Assembly (NCBI GenBank): GCA_016929875.1 | Contig: JAFGHZ010000100.1 | Coordinates: forward strand, 1 to 6,276 | Length of the DNA stretch: 6,276 bases | Reading direction: 5' to 3' | From: Dehalococcoidales bacterium | Lineage (GTDB): Bacteria; Chloroflexota; Dehalococcoidia; Dehalococcoidales; Fen-1064 | In this document: one piece after another, positions 5,650 through 6,276 of the stretch | Numbering within the stretch: position 1 is the first letter of the stretch | Layout: the number at the start of each line of letters is the position of its first letter | Position numbers and translations under genes: made by a program | Notes under the pieces: generated by a model | What the model was told of the DNA's origin: nothing | What the model saw: the letters and a program-made list of their open reading frames with translations, nothing else | The model's database searches: none

Positions 5650-6276
5650 TTATCCTTTAATCACACCGATTGGTATCGCTCTTACTATTTTACGCGAAAT
5701 ACCCGCCTGGTGTGCAACTTCGATCACTTCATTCACATCTTTATATGCTGCTGAGGCTTCTTCGGGCAATTCACTGATGCTCGCCGCTTTTACGGTAATT
5801 CCCTTCGATGCCAATGATTGGATGACATCGATACCTCTGACACCTTTCTTCGCGGCACTACGGCTCTTCAATCGCCCAGCGCCATGACAGGTAGAACCGA
5901 AGGTTTCTTTCATCGCGGTTTCCGTGCCCACCGCGATATAAGAATAACGTCCCATGTCTCCGGGGACAAGTACCGGCTGGCCAATTTTTCGATACATTTC
6001 GGGCAAATCGGGGTGGCCCGCCGGAAAAGCCCGCGTCGCGCCTTTACGATGCACGCAAAGCCTGACTTTTTTGCCATCGACGGTATGCTCTTCGATCTTG
6101 GCGATATTGTGCGCCACGTCCCAGATTTGCTCCAGTCCTATGTCCCTGCGGGTTTTCCCCAGTGCCCTGACCAATGACTCTCTGACCCAGTGGGTAATAC
6201 ACTGTCGGTTCGTCCAGGCGTAGTTCGCCGCGCAGGCCATCGCTCCCAGATATGCCTGCCCTTCCGGCGATTTCAC
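5650..6276 (-). CDS. rtcB: RNA-splicing ligase RtcB, C-terminal part (5' end beyond window)
   Basis: RtcB is a manganese- and GTP-dependent ligase that joins RNA 2',3'-cyclic phosphate (or 3'-phosphate) ends to 5'-hydroxyl ends, acting in tRNA splicing or RNA repair. About 208 codons are present of a protein usually near 480 residues. The GTG at the window edge is an internal valine codon, not a start, because the frame opens directly into the conserved SPEGQAYLGAMACAANYAW region. Visible hallmarks are NRQCITHWVRES, the metal-binding His in DVAHNIAK (codon 6109-6111), VHRKGATRAFPAGHP, the guanylate-accepting His in CHGAGR (codon 5884-5886), and the C-terminal GVIKG with the lysine that contacts guanine. 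All expected C-terminal catalytic residues are intact. It is the first visible gene of the minus-strand block, 24 bases before cysM. No archease partner is visible in the window. Confidence 0.95.
   Translation of the reverse strand: MKSPEGQAYLGAMACAANYAWTNRQCITHWVRESLVRALGKTRRDIGLEQIWDVAHNIAKIEEHTVDGKKVRLCVHRKGATRAFPAGHPDLPEMYRKIGQPVLVPGDMGRYSYIAVGTETAMKETFGSTCHGAGRLKSRSAAKKGVRGIDVIQSLASKGITVKAASISELPEEASAAYKDVNEVIEVAHQAGISRKIVRAIPIGVIKG

Noticed and set aside
6274..6276. GTG at the right edge as the start of rtcB
   Set aside because: The frame is already inside the conserved RtcB core here, and the protein would lack more than half its length; the gene simply continues beyond the window.
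1..6276. Mobile element, CRISPR array, defence or secretion system
   Set aside because: No transposase, direct-repeat array, att-like duplication or toxin/antitoxin pair was found; all large ORFs are explained by core-metabolism or repair families.

Overview
The window holds two convergent gene blocks of bacterial core metabolism, densely packed and with short intergenic gaps. The plus-strand block (50-4246) is leuD - leuB - cimA, followed by an Fpg/Nei-type DNA glycosylase homologue. The minus-strand block, read from the right edge, is the 3' part of rtcB, then a CysM-like cysteine synthase, then a small flavodoxin. The blocks meet tail to tail between 4246 and 4253 with six bases between stop codons and no recognisable terminator hairpin. 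I see no rRNA, tRNA, CRISPR array, transposase or other accessory system.

The organism looks like an anaerobic bacterium of moderate GC content. The short archaeal/HacB-type LeuD, the citramalate synthase beside leuBD, the CysM-like synthase and the intergenic palindromic repeat style would fit Chloroflexota, class Dehalococcoidia. This is a guess from family resemblance, not a demonstrated placement.

Functionally, the left block encodes most of a branched-chain keto-acid route. LeuD (with a LeuC presumably encoded just upstream) and LeuB act on isopropylmalate for leucine. They can act equally on citramalate made by CimA, giving 2-oxobutyrate and isoleucine from pyruvate and acetyl-CoA without threonine. 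A two-hairpin palindromic repeat lies between leuD and leuB, and a second, weaker repeat-like segment lies between leuB and cimA. Genes in the right block are 24 and 26 bases apart, each with its own Shine-Dalgarno site, and look like an operon joining RNA ligation/repair (RtcB), cysteine synthesis and a flavodoxin.

The points most worth a second look are: the glycosylase homologue, which keeps the fold and zinc finger but has replaced three residues central to Fpg chemistry; the CysM-like enzyme, which carries features reminiscent of O-phosphoserine-dependent synthases; the palindromic element at 551-616; and the rtcB-cysM-flavodoxin grouping. Most of the rest is ordinary core metabolism.
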